A stretch of DNA of 64,000 nt, taken from assembly GCF_051233685.1 (NCBI RefSeq), contig NZ_JBAMMY010000206.1, positions 1 to 64,000 of the forward strand, in the 5' to 3' direction. The notes beneath the pieces were generated by a model. It did not search any database. It was not told where the DNA came from and saw only the letters and a list, made by a program, of their open reading frames with translations. Both the position numbers and the translations under genes were made by a program. Positions 27,321 to 35,724 of the stretch are shown here, piece by piece (within the stretch, counting starts at the first letter, position 1; every line of letters begins with the position of its first letter). Source of the DNA: RPRI01 sp051233685. GTDB lineage: Bacteria > Desulfobacterota > Desulfobacteria > Desulfobacterales > RPRI01.

Positions 27321-27923
27321 TTACAGCTCCATCAGATGTTGGTTTGATTCTATTTTTCCGTTTCTGATGGCTTTTCGCTGTTTACTGAAAACATAAGTTA
27401 TAATTTTTTCCTTGTCCTGTTCATCAAGGTCTATAAATTTTATGCCTAAATCATACATTGAAATATCGTTTTCATGAAAACCGGTTACCCGGATAATTTC
27501 ACCATACGTGTCAATGAAAACCGGTGGTAATTTGAATAAATTTATATTGACATGAACAATCTGCCCTATACTAGCTGATCCGGATGTAACTATACTGATT
27601 CCGGATGCACTGATATTATTGCATATCCCCTGATTGGATAAGCTTGAATTTAAAGCTTCGGACCGGGCTTCATTTATTGACAATCTGGATAAAATACTAT
27701 CCAGTTTTTCATCCATTTTAAAAAGAAACTTCACCAAGGCATCATCATAGTTATCATATTTAAAATCAGAATCTGTGTTGCTCTTATTATCGGAAAGCAA
27801 AGGAGCTATCTTTAACTTTTTTCTTGCAAGATAATATTCTTCGGAAGAAATAATTTCATATTTAACGGCATATGATACAGCTGTCCTCACATCCGAACGT
27901 GATTCTCTTCTTTTTATAATCAT
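27321..27923 (-). CDS. PilZ-domain protein (probable c-di-GMP receptor)
   Basis: The 200-residue protein has an N-terminal MIIKRRESRSDVR stretch and a C-terminal PilZ-type beta barrel (about residues 95-190) with NISASGISIVTSG, VHVNINL, GEIIRVT and YDLGIKFIDLD. The RxxxR part of the PilZ ligand motif could be RRESR at the N-terminus, but it is far from the barrel, so ligand binding is uncertain. The ATG at 27923 has GGAG six bases before it. An upstream frame to 27992 runs into a dispersed repeat and is rejected. It is first in the chemotaxis run, behind the sigma54 box at 28097-28112. Confidence 0.75.
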   Translation of the reverse strand: MIIKRRESRSDVRTAVSYAVKYEIISSEEYYLARKKLKIAPLLSDNKSNTDSDFKYDNYDDALVKFLFKMDEKLDSILSRLSINEARSEALNSSLSNQGICNNISASGISIVTSGSASIGQIVHVNINLFKLPPVFIDTYGEIIRVTGFHENDISMYDLGIKFIDLDEQDKEKIITYVFSKQRKAIRNGKIESNQHLMEL

Positions 27924-27968
27924 TTTTATCTCCATAAAGATTAACATCACATAACTTGATACTTGCGT

Positions 27969-27987
27969 TTGACGGCTTCGTAAAGAT
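27969..27987 (+). repeat. Dispersed repeat copy TTTGACGGCTTCGTAAAGA
   Basis: Shares 17 of 19 bases with 31949-31967 (TTTGACGGTTTCATAAAGA). Here it lies in the leader of the PilZ gene. Only two copies are in this window, so family status is inferred. Confidence 0.4.
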
Positions 27988-28096
27988 CCCACTATCCCTC
28001 ATCCCAGCCCATCCAAATGCTTAGCCTGCTATTGTGCTTTTTCCGGTTGCATTGTTTTTAACAGCGGAAACAACCCCTGACTTTTCAGAAGGTATC

Positions 28097-28112
28097 AGCA
28101 ATTATTATGCCA
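28097..28112 (-). promoter_or_regulatory. Sigma54 promoter upstream of the PilZ-che operon
   Basis: Minus strand TGGCAT-AATAA-TTGCT, one mismatch to TGGCAC-N5-TTGCW, with exact spacing. It is identical over 16 bases to the box at 18134-18149. The predicted start site near 28086 leaves about 160 bases of leader before the PilZ ATG at 27923. Confidence 0.65.
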
Positions 28113-28251
28113 TAGTATAGTCGATACTTCCAATCACTCAAAAGGCAATTAATACCATAAAGGATATGCAGTTAATGTCCCTGTATAAATGCAATGGAAA
28201 TGGGGTTTTTGGCGTGCTTGTCAAATTATTGACGTCAGAACTACCCCGGTT

Positions 28252-28284
28252 AAGGAACCCGGTGAACCGGGAAAAAAATTCCTT
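28252..28284. repeat. Hairpin with CCCGG-TGAA-CCGGG core
   Basis: AAGGAACCCGG (28252-28262), loop TGAA, CCGGG, seven A residues, then TTCCTT (28279-28284). Outer and inner stems are separated only by the A-run on one side. It lies between the two divergent sigma54 boxes. The A-run follows on the plus strand, so it is not a standard terminator in either direction. Confidence 0.4.
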
Positions 28285-28415
28285 ATGCAAAGTACTGGCG
28301 AACCCGTAAAAAATCCATTTGAAGATCGGGGACAATAAGTTCTAACCTGCTGTTGAGGCGAAACGACTTAAATATCACCTTTCAGCAAAGTGATATACTG
28401 ACAATACGATATTGA

Positions 28416-28431
28416 TGGCATAAACATTGCA
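28416..28431 (+). promoter_or_regulatory. Sigma54 promoter upstream of cheR
   Basis: TGGCAT-AAACA-TTGCA, one mismatch to consensus and correct GG-N10-GC spacing. The predicted start near 28443 leaves a leader of about 220 bases before cheR. It faces away from the PilZ-operon box. Confidence 0.6.
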
Positions 28432-28664
28432 AATGGTGGGTTTTAATATTTCCGTTTCAGATACCATAAAAAACATATCGACGATCATAGTATCTGGCAT
28501 TACATACAATATATTAAAAATAAATAATATTAAAGAATTATAAACCTGTATGTTAACCAAATAGGGTATCATTACAATTTTTTTAAAATAATAATTTAAA
28601 ACAATTAAATTTTGTTACCAAATTTAGCCATACAAAAATTATCAAGAAATCAGAGTTCAGTTAT

Positions 28665-29441
28665 ATGGATTTATCAACCAGGCAATTCGAAAGACTAAGC
28701 AAAATTGTTTATAGTGAATGCGGAATAAATCTTCATGAAGGAAAGAAGGCTCTTTTACAATCCCGTCTTGCCAAGCGCTTACGTTCTACAGGTATTAAAT
28801 CCGTTAAGGAATATTTATCAGTTCTGGAAGAAGATTCAGTTGAACTGATAAATTTTCTCGATGCCGTATCTACCAATCACACTTATTTCTTCAGAGAAAG
28901 CCATCATTTTAAACATCTTACTAAAGACCATATTAATATATGGTGTGCTGCTTCATCCAGTGGGGAAGAGCCATATTCAGTCGCAATTTACTGTCTTGAA
29001 AATGGCTTTAAACCAACCATAGTTGCATCAGATATATCAACACGAATGCTAAAGGTAGGACAAAACGGGATATATCCTATAGAAAAAGCCAAAAACCTTC
29101 CCCCTGATATACTTAGAAAATATTTTCAAAAAGGCATGAATTCATGGAGTAATCATGTACGCGTGAAATCAGAGATTAAGCAAATGGTGAGCTTTAAGAG
29201 GTATAACCTTATATCAGATCCTTTACCACCGCAAAAATATGACATTATCTTTTGCAGGAATGTTTTTATATACTTTGATAATGAAACGAAGTCTCATGTA
29301 GCATGCAAATTGTACAACGCTTTGAAAGCTTCCGGTTATCTTATAATAGGCGGCGCGGAGAGTTTAAATGCTATTAATCACCCCTTTAAGTATTTACAAC
29401 CAAGTATTTACAATAAAACCTGCCAGCCTGATAAATTATAG
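28665..29441 (+). CDS. cheR: Chemotaxis protein methyltransferase CheR
   Basis: Methylates glutamates on chemoreceptors using SAM. The 258-residue protein has the N-terminal helical domain (FERLSKIVYSECGINL), the conserved STNHTYFFRE segment, the SAM motif WCAASSSGEEPYS near residues 90-102, ASDIS, and FCRNVFIYFD near the end of the Rossmann core. It is slightly shorter than the usual 270-290, mainly at the C-terminus. It is divergent from the PilZ-che run and followed after 164 bases by cheW. Confidence 0.95.
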   Translation: MDLSTRQFERLSKIVYSECGINLHEGKKALLQSRLAKRLRSTGIKSVKEYLSVLEEDSVELINFLDAVSTNHTYFFRESHHFKHLTKDHINIWCAASSSGEEPYSVAIYCLENGFKPTIVASDISTRMLKVGQNGIYPIEKAKNLPPDILRKYFQKGMNSWSNHVRVKSEIKQMVSFKRYNLISDPLPPQKYDIIFCRNVFIYFDNETKSHVACKLYNALKASGYLIIGGAESLNAINHPFKYLQPSIYNKTCQPDKL

Positions 29442-29518
29442 AAGATATTTTTGCATCAATATTTATAGGTTGCAGAAAATGAGCATATATATTTTTACAT
29501 TCTAAACTAAAATCAGCC

Positions 29519-29546
29519 TAAAGCTATCTTTGTTTAATACCGACAA
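29519..29546 (+). promoter_or_regulatory. Candidate sigma28 promoter of cheW-MCP
   Basis: TAAA at 29519-29522, 16 bases, then ACCGACAA at 29539-29546, close to GCCGATAA. The same 16-base spacing occurs before fliC and fliD. It is about 60 bases before the cheW start, and the two mismatches in the -10 box make it weaker. Confidence 0.5.
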
Positions 29547-29605
29547 TAGAGATTGGAAAGTATAATTAAAGTTTAGCTTTATTCAAAGAAAGGAGGGGAA
29601 AGCAT

Positions 29606-30118
29606 ATGGCAAAATTAGCTGAAAAAATAGGTCAGGCAATAAATGCAATGGCCGACAGGGAGGGGAAATATCTGACTTTTGCATTAGCCAATGAGGAATA
29701 CGGTATAAGCATTTTAAAAATTAAAGAGATCATCGGAATGATGCCGATAACTCCGGTTCCACAAACACCTGAGTTTGTTAAAGGAGTTATAAACTTACGT
29801 GGTAAAGTGATTCCTGTGATAGATTTAAGGCTCAGGTTCGGAATGAGCAAAATCGATTATACGGAACGGACCTGTATCGTGGTTGTGGAAATATCAGGCG
29901 AGTCTGAAACCGTTATGATCGGAATTGTTGTTGATTCCGTGTCGGAAGTATTAAACATAAAAGCGGATGATATTGAAGAAACACCGACATTCGGCACGAA
30001 ACTTAAAACGGATTATATACTTGGAATGGCAAAATTTGAAGGCGGAATCAAAATTCTTCTCGATATCGATAAAGTTTTAAGCCGTGATGAAGTGGCAATG
30101 ATCGAAAAATCAGTATAA
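29606..30118 (+). CDS. cheW: Chemotaxis coupling protein CheW
   Basis: Links chemoreceptors to CheA. The 170-residue protein has the complete two-barrel CheW fold: YLTFALANEEYGISILKIKEII, PEFVKGVINLRGKVIPVIDLRLRFG, IGIVVDSVSEVL and YILGMAKFEGGIKILLDIDKVL. A 25-residue N-terminal extension precedes the domain. AGGAGGGG lies nine bases before the ATG. It is followed after 65 bases by the MCP and is likely co-transcribed with it. Confidence 0.97.
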   Translation: MAKLAEKIGQAINAMADREGKYLTFALANEEYGISILKIKEIIGMMPITPVPQTPEFVKGVINLRGKVIPVIDLRLRFGMSKIDYTERTCIVVVEISGESETVMIGIVVDSVSEVLNIKADDIEETPTFGTKLKTDYILGMAKFEGGIKILLDIDKVLSRDEVAMIEKSV

Positions 30119-30183
30119 CTTTTATTATGTTTAGCATAATGATTTATAGCGGCTTAAAGCATGAATTATAAGGAGGAAAGGTT

Positions 30184-31902
30184 ATGTCTTTTAAAAATGT
30201 AAATTTAGGTACACGAATAGGTGTAGGTTTTGGAGTCATTTTGCTTTTACTATGCGTTACCGCATTGATTGGACTTTCCAGAATAAAGGCTATTAATTCT
30301 TATATGGAGGATATTGTCCGGAATAAAAATGCGGCGGTACTATTGGCCAATGATTTAGAGAAACAGATGAATGTAGTAACTCAATCTTTAAAAAATGCGG
30401 TTTTAAGCATCGGAAGTGACAGCGTGCGTAATGAGAGGAAAAAGATTGATGAGGCCCGCGCCAAATACAGTGAAACATATCTTAAGCTGGCTGCTAAAAT
30501 CAAAGATGAAAAAGGCAAGGAGATTATAGCTGATATAGTTAATCAGCAGCAAAAGGTCGACTCTCTGGTAAATAAATCCATGGAATTTAGTTTGGCCGGA
30601 TATTCTAACTCTAATACTACTGATACTACTGGCTTTGGGACTGCGATGGCCGGAACTTTGAATTCAACCGAAGACAATGCCAGAGCAGCCGATGTAATCA
30701 CATTAGAAATGCTCACGCCTCAAAAACAACTGGTTGAGGCGATCGATTCAATGATTGCTTATCAGGGTGAACAAAGCGACCAGGCATTCAATAAGGCCGA
30801 AAGCGCCTATTCCAGTGCCCGTATCATGATAATTGCTTTGGGTGTAATTGCTCTTGTTCTGGGAGCTATGATTGCTCTTTTTCTGACCCGCAGCATAATT
30901 AAACCGATCAACCATGTAGTTAATGGACTTATGGAAGGATCGGAACAGGTCGTTGCAGCTTCGGCACAGGTGTCATCAGCCAGCCAGTCATTGGCTGAGG
31001 GCGCATCCGAGCAGGCCGCATCAATAGAGGAAACATCTTCATCTCTGGAAGAAATGTCTTCCATGACCAAACAGAACTCAGATAATGCAACGCAGGCAGA
31101 CAATCTTATGAAAGAAGCTAATCAGGTTGTCCAACAGGCAGATAACTCTATGGAAGAATTAACCAAATCCATGTATGATATCACATTGGCAAGTGATGAA
31201 ACATCAAAAATCATTAAGACCATTGATGAGATAGCTTTCCAGACTAATCTTCTGGCTTTGAATGCTGCGGTGGAAGCTGCCAGGGCAGGTGAAGCAGGCG
31301 CAGGTTTTGCTGTAGTTGCCGATGAGGTAAGAAATTTAGCAATGAGGTCGGCAGATGCAGCCAAGAATACGGCAAAACTGATTGAAGGAACCGTTAAGAA
31401 GGTAAGAGAAGGATCTGAACTGGTAGCACGAACCAACAAGGCCTTTCAGGATGTGTCAAGCAGCACCTCAAAAGTCGGGGAGCTGGTAGGAGAAATTGCA
31501 GCTGCATCAAAAGAGCAGTTTCAGGGTATTGAACAAATAAATAAAGCCGTAGCGGAAATGGATAAAATAGTACAGCGGAATGCAGCCAATGCGGAAGAAT
31601 CTGCCGGTGCATCCGGGCAGATGAATTCCCAGGCAGAGCAACTTAAGAAGTATGTGGGAGATCTTGTGCTGGTAATAGGAGGAAATAACACAAATGGATT
31701 TCACAGCTCAAATACATTACCAATAAGTGGTGGAAATGGAAGCAAGAAAGCTGACAGGCGCAATAAATATGAAGAGCAAAATGCTCTTTTAACCTCTGAT
31801 TCAAACAACCGTGAAATAAAACAGGGTTCCGGCAGAAACAAAAAAGAATTAACACCTGAACAATTAATCCCTATGGATGATGATGGATTTAAAGATTTTT
31901 AA
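30184..31902 (+). CDS. Methyl-accepting chemotaxis protein
   Basis: Transmembrane chemoreceptor of 572 residues. TM1 is at about residues 12-31. A periplasmic helical region of about 180 residues of the four-helix-bundle type follows, then TM2 at about 212-236. A short HAMP-like connector (RSIIKPINHVVNG) leads to the cytoplasmic coiled coil with the hairpin tip DEIAFQTNLLALNAAVEAAR near 348-367. Glu/Gln-rich methylation segments flank it (ASEQAASIEETSSSLEEMSS). The tail is basic and disordered and ends DDDGFKDF, with no NWETF-type CheR tether. The AAGGAGG site is good. The ligand is unknown. Confidence 0.95.
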   Translation: MSFKNVNLGTRIGVGFGVILLLLCVTALIGLSRIKAINSYMEDIVRNKNAAVLLANDLEKQMNVVTQSLKNAVLSIGSDSVRNERKKIDEARAKYSETYLKLAAKIKDEKGKEIIADIVNQQQKVDSLVNKSMEFSLAGYSNSNTTDTTGFGTAMAGTLNSTEDNARAADVITLEMLTPQKQLVEAIDSMIAYQGEQSDQAFNKAESAYSSARIMIIALGVIALVLGAMIALFLTRSIIKPINHVVNGLMEGSEQVVAASAQVSSASQSLAEGASEQAASIEETSSSLEEMSSMTKQNSDNATQADNLMKEANQVVQQADNSMEELTKSMYDITLASDETSKIIKTIDEIAFQTNLLALNAAVEAARAGEAGAGFAVVADEVRNLAMRSADAAKNTAKLIEGTVKKVREGSELVARTNKAFQDVSSSTSKVGELVGEIAAASKEQFQGIEQINKAVAEMDKIVQRNAANAEESAGASGQMNSQAEQLKKYVGDLVLVIGGNNTNGFHSSNTLPISGGNGSKKADRRNKYEEQNALLTSDSNNREIKQGSGRNKKELTPEQLIPMDDDGFKDF

Positions 31903-32324
31903 GTAGATAAAATTAACAATTGCCAGGTTATTTCCAGCAGATAAGTTCTTTGACGGTTTCATAAAGAGTAACATGAAATCGTCAAAGAACATAAAGTTTA
32001 AAGAGTAAGACTCCTTCCTTAGAACGACAGGCCTCAGAAAACCCTCTGTAAGGGGGCAACTCATGGCATGGTACGCTTCACTTTACCCCGTTTATATTAA
32101 ATATTTCTTACCGAATTACCAGAAACCTCTCCGGGCCCTCCACCTCAGGTGGTGGGTTCAGAAACTAAAAGAATATATTTGATTGCATGTTTTATGAAGA
32201 GTCAAGGGCTGGCAGGTCAACAGGAAAAGGCCGGTAAGGCTCCGGCTAATAAGCAGGCTGTTCATGGCATACCTGATTGATTTATCTGCTTTTATGTTGT
32301 TTATAAAAAGTTGTTCTTTGCGTT
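31903..32324. other. Structured intergenic region between MCP and flgM
   Basis: It holds 422 bases between convergent genes. No credible gene. It holds the long stem-loop at 31945-31990, a CCACC-TCA-GGTGG hairpin at 32140-32152 and GCCGG-N7-CCGGC at 32230-32246. A minus-strand open frame at 31864-32064 was judged to be a shadow. Confidence 0.4.
31945..31990. repeat. 18-base-pair stem-loop downstream of the MCP gene
   Basis: The left arm 31945-31962 (GTTCTTTGACGGTTTCAT) pairs with 31973-31990 with one G-T wobble around a ten-base loop. The arm contains a copy of the TTTGACGG repeat also found at 27969. No T-run follows, so it may be a folded mobile repeat or an RNA-stability element rather than a simple terminator. 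Confidence 0.6.
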
Positions 32325-32645
32325 TTAGAGGATATCATCCATAAAAGCATCAGCAAGTTTTGCTGCAACTGCCTGATGGTTGATCTCATAAGTTCCGGAT
32401 GCTATCTTATCTTTTATTTCCGAAACTTTGTTCTCTCTTATATCCGGAGTCAGTGATATGACTTCATTTGCCATTCTGACTTCTTTTGAAGCACGGGAAA
32501 GATTGACAATAGCATCTCTGCTTTCAGCTTTTGTTTCGTAATTTTTATTGCCGTCCGTAATCTGCTGTCCTTCCTGAATATTAGACATTGATTTTGACAG
32601 CTGTTTATTGATCTCGTAATTTGCTATCTTATCTTCAATTTTCAT
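32325..32645 (-). CDS. flgM: Anti-sigma28 factor FlgM
   Basis: Binds FliA (sigma28) until the hook is complete and is then exported through the flagellum. The 106-residue protein has a polar, probably disordered N-terminal half and the conserved C-terminal sigma-binding segment RENKVSEIKDKIASGTYEI followed by AVAAKLADAFMDDIL. It follows its partner gene by 23 bases. The sigma28 promoter at 33097-33123 would make the pair autoregulated. Confidence 0.93.
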   Translation of the reverse strand: MKIEDKIANYEINKQLSKSMSNIQEGQQITDGNKNYETKAESRDAIVNLSRASKEVRMANEVISLTPDIRENKVSEIKDKIASGTYEINHQAVAAKLADAFMDDIL

Positions 32646-32668
32646 TTATTACCTCTTCTTTCAGCTCA

Positions 32669-33046
32669 TTATGCGGCAGAATTATCAGAATGTTTAATAT
32701 CTTCAATATTAAACATTTTTATTGTTTCTCCATCATCATCAATCATTTTGAATACAAGATCGGCAGGAATGTTTTGGGAAACGCTCTGCTGAATTTCCGG
32801 GTCTTTTTCAAATTTATTTAATGACTCATTCCCTATTTCGTCTTTTGTGCCATACTGATTGATTTTATTTGCAATACTTGATGCAATTTTATCACTGACA
32901 GCTTTTTGTTTAGCATTTGTAGATATAGTGACTCTATCCGGTGATAGAGCCGAATTATTGACCTGTCTACGCGATGCTCTGCTGTTTCGAAGCTGATCAT
33001 GGTAAACCCTTAATACATTATTAACCTGGTATGCTGAAATAACCAT
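32669..33046 (-). CDS. FlgM-associated small protein (DVU0524-like)
   Basis: The 125-residue protein begins MVISAYQVNNVLRVYHDQLRNSR. This opening is shared by a small conserved protein found next to flgM in sulfate reducers (DVU0524 type), as I recall it. The middle is polar, and the C-terminus DLVFKMIDDDGETIKMFN resembles a FlaG-like or flagellin-related patch. There is no signal peptide. It is first in the flgM operon directly behind a canonical sigma28 promoter. Biochemical function is unknown. Confidence 0.7.
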   Translation of the reverse strand: MVISAYQVNNVLRVYHDQLRNSRASRRQVNNSALSPDRVTISTNAKQKAVSDKIASSIANKINQYGTKDEIGNESLNKFEKDPEIQQSVSQNIPADLVFKMIDDDGETIKMFNIEDIKHSDNSAA

Positions 33047-33096
33047 AAAAATACCCCATATTCAGAATATTAACAAATAAAACCCATTCAAACATA

Positions 33097-33123
33097 GTAT
33101 CGGCTATAAACAATAAAACTTTA
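33097..33123 (-). promoter_or_regulatory. Canonical sigma28 promoter of the flgM operon
   Basis: On the minus strand TAAAGTTT (33123-33116), 11 bases, then GCCGATAC (33104-33097). The -35 box is perfect and the -10 box has seven of eight bases. Spacing is the textbook value (TAAA-N15-GCCGATA). Confidence 0.88.
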
Positions 33124-33324
33124 GCAAAAAAATAGTTTTTTTATTTATTTCAATATGACAATTATTTGACACACCTTTCAGCATACAAGAAACAATATTT
33201 TAAATTTTATTGTTTGCAGTTTTCATAAAGAAATTGTCATGAAAGATTTCCGGCGTAAGCCATTAAAGTGTCCGCAATAAAATATATCAGCAGAAGATTC
33301 CCTGGCGATAGCGTTGTCTTTATA

Positions 33325-33340
33325 TGGCACATCTTTTGCT
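33325..33340 (+). promoter_or_regulatory. Consensus sigma54 promoter of the pse glycosylation operon
   Basis: TGGCAC-ATCTT-TTGCT, a perfect match to TGGCAC-N5-TTGCW. Predicted start near 33352, leaving about 108 bases before pseB at 33460. Confidence 0.85.
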
Positions 33341-33459
33341 TAAATAAACTTAAACGATATATTAGCATCAACCGTTTCGGTTAATATGAATAAATATCTT
33401 TTATGCTAATAACAAACCCTTTCTTATGCAATAGTTATAACTGAGAAAATAATTAATAT

Positions 33460-34554
33460 ATGAAAAATATAAATTGGGAAAAACAGACAATTCTTTTGAC
33501 AGGGGGAACAGGATCTTTTGGTAAACACTTCTGCAAGGTGATGCTCGAAAAATACCACCCCAAAACGATAAGGGTATATAGTCGCGATGAATTAAAACAG
33601 CATGAAATGCGTCAAATATTTGGCGAAGATATTATCAGATATTTCATCGGGGATGTTAGAGATTCAAACCGGCTGAAAAGAGCTATGGAAGGTGCTGATA
33701 TGGTAATTCATGCTGCTGCCCTTAAACAAGTTCCTTCCTGTGAATACAACCCTTTTGAAGCAATTAAAACAAATATTCATGGTGCTGAAAATATTATTGA
33801 TGCTGCAATAGACACAGGCGTTAAAAAAGTTGTTGCATTAAGTACCGATAAAGCCGTCAATCCTGCAAATCTTTACGGCGCGACCAAGCTTTGTGCTGAA
33901 AAAATATTTATTCAGGGAAATTCCTATTCGGGATCTCGTGGAACCCGCTTCTGTTGCGTCCGATATGGAAATGTTATCGGAAGCCGCGGAAGTGTGGTTC
34001 CTCTCTTCAATGAGCAAAAGAAAACAGGGAGGATTACCATAACGGACGATAGAATGACCCGATTCTGGATAACTCTGGATCAGGCGGTTGAGCTGGTTAT
34101 TAAGGCGATTACCCACATGCAGGGCGGCGAAATTTTTGTTCCGAAAATTCCCAGCATGAGAATTACCGATCTTGCTAAAGCCGTAGCACCGGAATGCGAG
34201 ATAGAAATTATCGGCATCCGCCCAGGCGAAAAACTTCATGAAGCCCTTTTGATGGAAGAAGAAGGAAGAAATACTGTCGTCTACGACGGTATGTTTGTAA
34301 TTATGCCAAATTATTCCTGGTGGCAAAGGCAAAATTATAATAATGGCACCCCTCTACCCGAGGATTTTACCTATGTAAGCAACCTGAATGATGAATGGTT
34401 GAGCATAGAGGATTTATCGAAACTCATCGCAGATTCTGCGAAATCGCAAGATGACGAATACAATAATTTCCTCAGCACCATCCATCGGCTGAATGAAAAA
34501 TTTGTCTTAAATCTTCTTAACTCAGAAGAAGGATTCGTACATGACCATAATTAG
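33460..34554 (+). CDS. pseB: UDP-N-acetylglucosamine 4,6-dehydratase (inverting), PseB
   Basis: First step of CMP-pseudaminic acid synthesis: dehydrates and C5-epimerises UDP-GlcNAc. The NAD(P)-binding motif TGGTGSFG is near residues 15-22. The catalytic region STDKAVNPANLYGATK starts at residue 128 with Asp130 and Lys131. RYGNVIGSRGSVVP and RPGEKLHE are also typical. At 364 residues it is about 30 longer than most PseB, with an extra C-terminal tail. It begins the operon behind the sigma54 promoter and is followed by pseC, fixing the pathway. Confidence 0.95.
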   Translation: MKNINWEKQTILLTGGTGSFGKHFCKVMLEKYHPKTIRVYSRDELKQHEMRQIFGEDIIRYFIGDVRDSNRLKRAMEGADMVIHAAALKQVPSCEYNPFEAIKTNIHGAENIIDAAIDTGVKKVVALSTDKAVNPANLYGATKLCAEKIFIQGNSYSGSRGTRFCCVRYGNVIGSRGSVVPLFNEQKKTGRITITDDRMTRFWITLDQAVELVIKAITHMQGGEIFVPKIPSMRITDLAKAVAPECEIEIIGIRPGEKLHEALLMEEEGRNTVVYDGMFVIMPNYSWWQRQNYNNGTPLPEDFTYVSNLNDEWLSIEDLSKLIADSAKSQDDEYNNFLSTIHRLNEKFVLNLLNSEEGFVHDHN

Positions 34555-34584
34555 ATCTCAAGTATGGCCGTGTGAGGAAAACGT

Positions 34585-35724
34585 ATGATGGATATTCCCT
34601 ACGGTTGTCAATATATTGATGCTTCAGACATCGCTGCCGTTGTTGAAGCTCTGCGCTCCGAATGGCTGACCACTGGTCCAAAGGTGCCCGAATTCGAGGA
34701 AGCATTCGCCGATTTTACCGGCGCGAAACACGCCGTAGTGGTCAGCAATGGAACTGCAGCGCTGCATGCAGCTATGCATGCCATAGATATAGGACCAGGT
34801 GATGAGGTTATTGTTTCTCCGATGACCTTTGCGGCTACAGCCAACTGTGTGGTGTATCAAGGCGGCAAGCCGGTGTTTGTGGATGTGGATTCAGATACAC
34901 TCCTGATCGACCCGGACAGAATTGAGGAAAAAATCACACCCAGCACAAAAGCCATCATCGCTGTTGATTATGCCGGCCAGCCCTGCAATTATGACAAAAT
35001 AAGAGCTATCGCAAGGAAACACAACCTATCATATGTTGCTGACAGCTGTCATGCCCTGGGTGCGGCATACAAGGGCCATAGGGTAGGTGCGCTAGCCGAT
35101 ATGACCGTTTTCAGCTTTCACCCGGTCAAACATATCACCACCGGCGAAGGAGGGATGATCACAACGGATAATCCAATACTTGCGGAGCGGATGCGGGTGT
35201 TCCGCAGTCATGGTATTGCCACCGACCACCGCCAACGAGAAAAGCAAGGTTCCTGGTACTATGAGATGGTTGAACTGGGTTACAACTATCGCATCACCGA
35301 TTTCCAGTGCGCATTAGGCATCAGTCAATTAAACAAATTGCCAAAATGGCTTGCACGGAGACAAGAAATAGCCAGGGTTTATGACGAGGCGTTTGCGGGA
35401 TTTCCTTATGTAATGCCATTATCTGTCAGTAAGGATGTTCTCCATGCCTATCACCTGTATGTCGTCAGGATAATGGACAAAGAGCCGTCGAAAAAACGTG
35501 AATCCGTCTTTAAACACCTGAGAGAAAAAGGAATCGGGGCCAATGTGCATTACCTGCCTGTGCATCTTCATCCCTTTTATAAAAAGCGTTTTAACACAAG
35601 TGCGGGTCTTTGCCCGGTAGCGGAACAGGCTTATGAGCAGATTTTAAGTCTTCCCATATTTCCTAAGCTGGAAAGTTGCCAACAGGAATACGTCATTAAA
35701 ACAATTAAGGATATCTGGTCATGA
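34585..35724 (+). CDS. pseC: UDP-4-amino-4,6-dideoxy-N-acetyl-altrosamine transaminase, PseC
   Basis: PLP-dependent aminotransferase of the DegT/DnrJ/EryC1 family for the second pseudaminic acid step. The Schiff-base lysine is Lys182 in SFHPVKHITTGEGG. VSNGTAALHAAM, DYAGQPCNY and the FQCALGISQL segment are in family order. It has 379 residues. A second ATG follows the first directly at 34588. Its stop overlaps the start of the aldo/keto reductase by four bases. Confidence 0.95.
   Translation: MMDIPYGCQYIDASDIAAVVEALRSEWLTTGPKVPEFEEAFADFTGAKHAVVVSNGTAALHAAMHAIDIGPGDEVIVSPMTFAATANCVVYQGGKPVFVDVDSDTLLIDPDRIEEKITPSTKAIIAVDYAGQPCNYDKIRAIARKHNLSYVADSCHALGAAYKGHRVGALADMTVFSFHPVKHITTGEGGMITTDNPILAERMRVFRSHGIATDHRQREKQGSWYYEMVELGYNYRITDFQCALGISQLNKLPKWLARRQEIARVYDEAFAGFPYVMPLSVSKDVLHAYHLYVVRIMDKEPSKKRESVFKHLREKGIGANVHYLPVHLHPFYKKRFNTSAGLCPVAEQAYEQILSLPIFPKLESCQQEYVIKTIKDIWS

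Larger units (their letters stand above)
27993..28664. other. Divergent control region between PilZ-che and cheR operons
   Basis: It holds 672 bases without a credible gene: two opposed sigma54 boxes (28097-28112 minus, 28416-28431 plus) and a strong hairpin with a seven-A bulge at 28252-28284. The last 200 bases before cheR are very AT-rich. Small open frames at 28138-28335 and 28375-28572 on the minus strand have no family resemblance. Confidence 0.6.
33047..33459. other. Divergent promoter region between flgM pair and pse operon
   Basis: It spans 413 bases, AT-rich, and holds the minus-strand sigma28 promoter (33097-33123) and the plus-strand sigma54 promoter (33325-33340). A weak TTTCAT/ATGAAA inverted repeat around 33223-33246 was also seen. 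No gene. Confidence 0.7.

Noticed and set aside
27924..27992. Longer PilZ start at 27992
   Set aside because: The extra residues are translated from the dispersed TTTGACGG repeat; the ATG at 27923 has a GGAG site and the domain starts there.
27993..28096. Possible c-di-GMP riboswitch in the PilZ leader
   Set aside because: A c-di-GMP-regulated leader would fit the genes, but the conserved GEMM core and tetraloop/receptor sequences were not found.
28210..28226. TGGCGTGCTTGTC as a sigma54 box
   Set aside because: Lacks the GC at -12 with the required ten-base spacing.
31864..32064. Minus-strand 66-codon frame overlapping the MCP end
   Set aside because: Overlaps the MCP 3' end and a stem-loop; no family match; likely a shadow.
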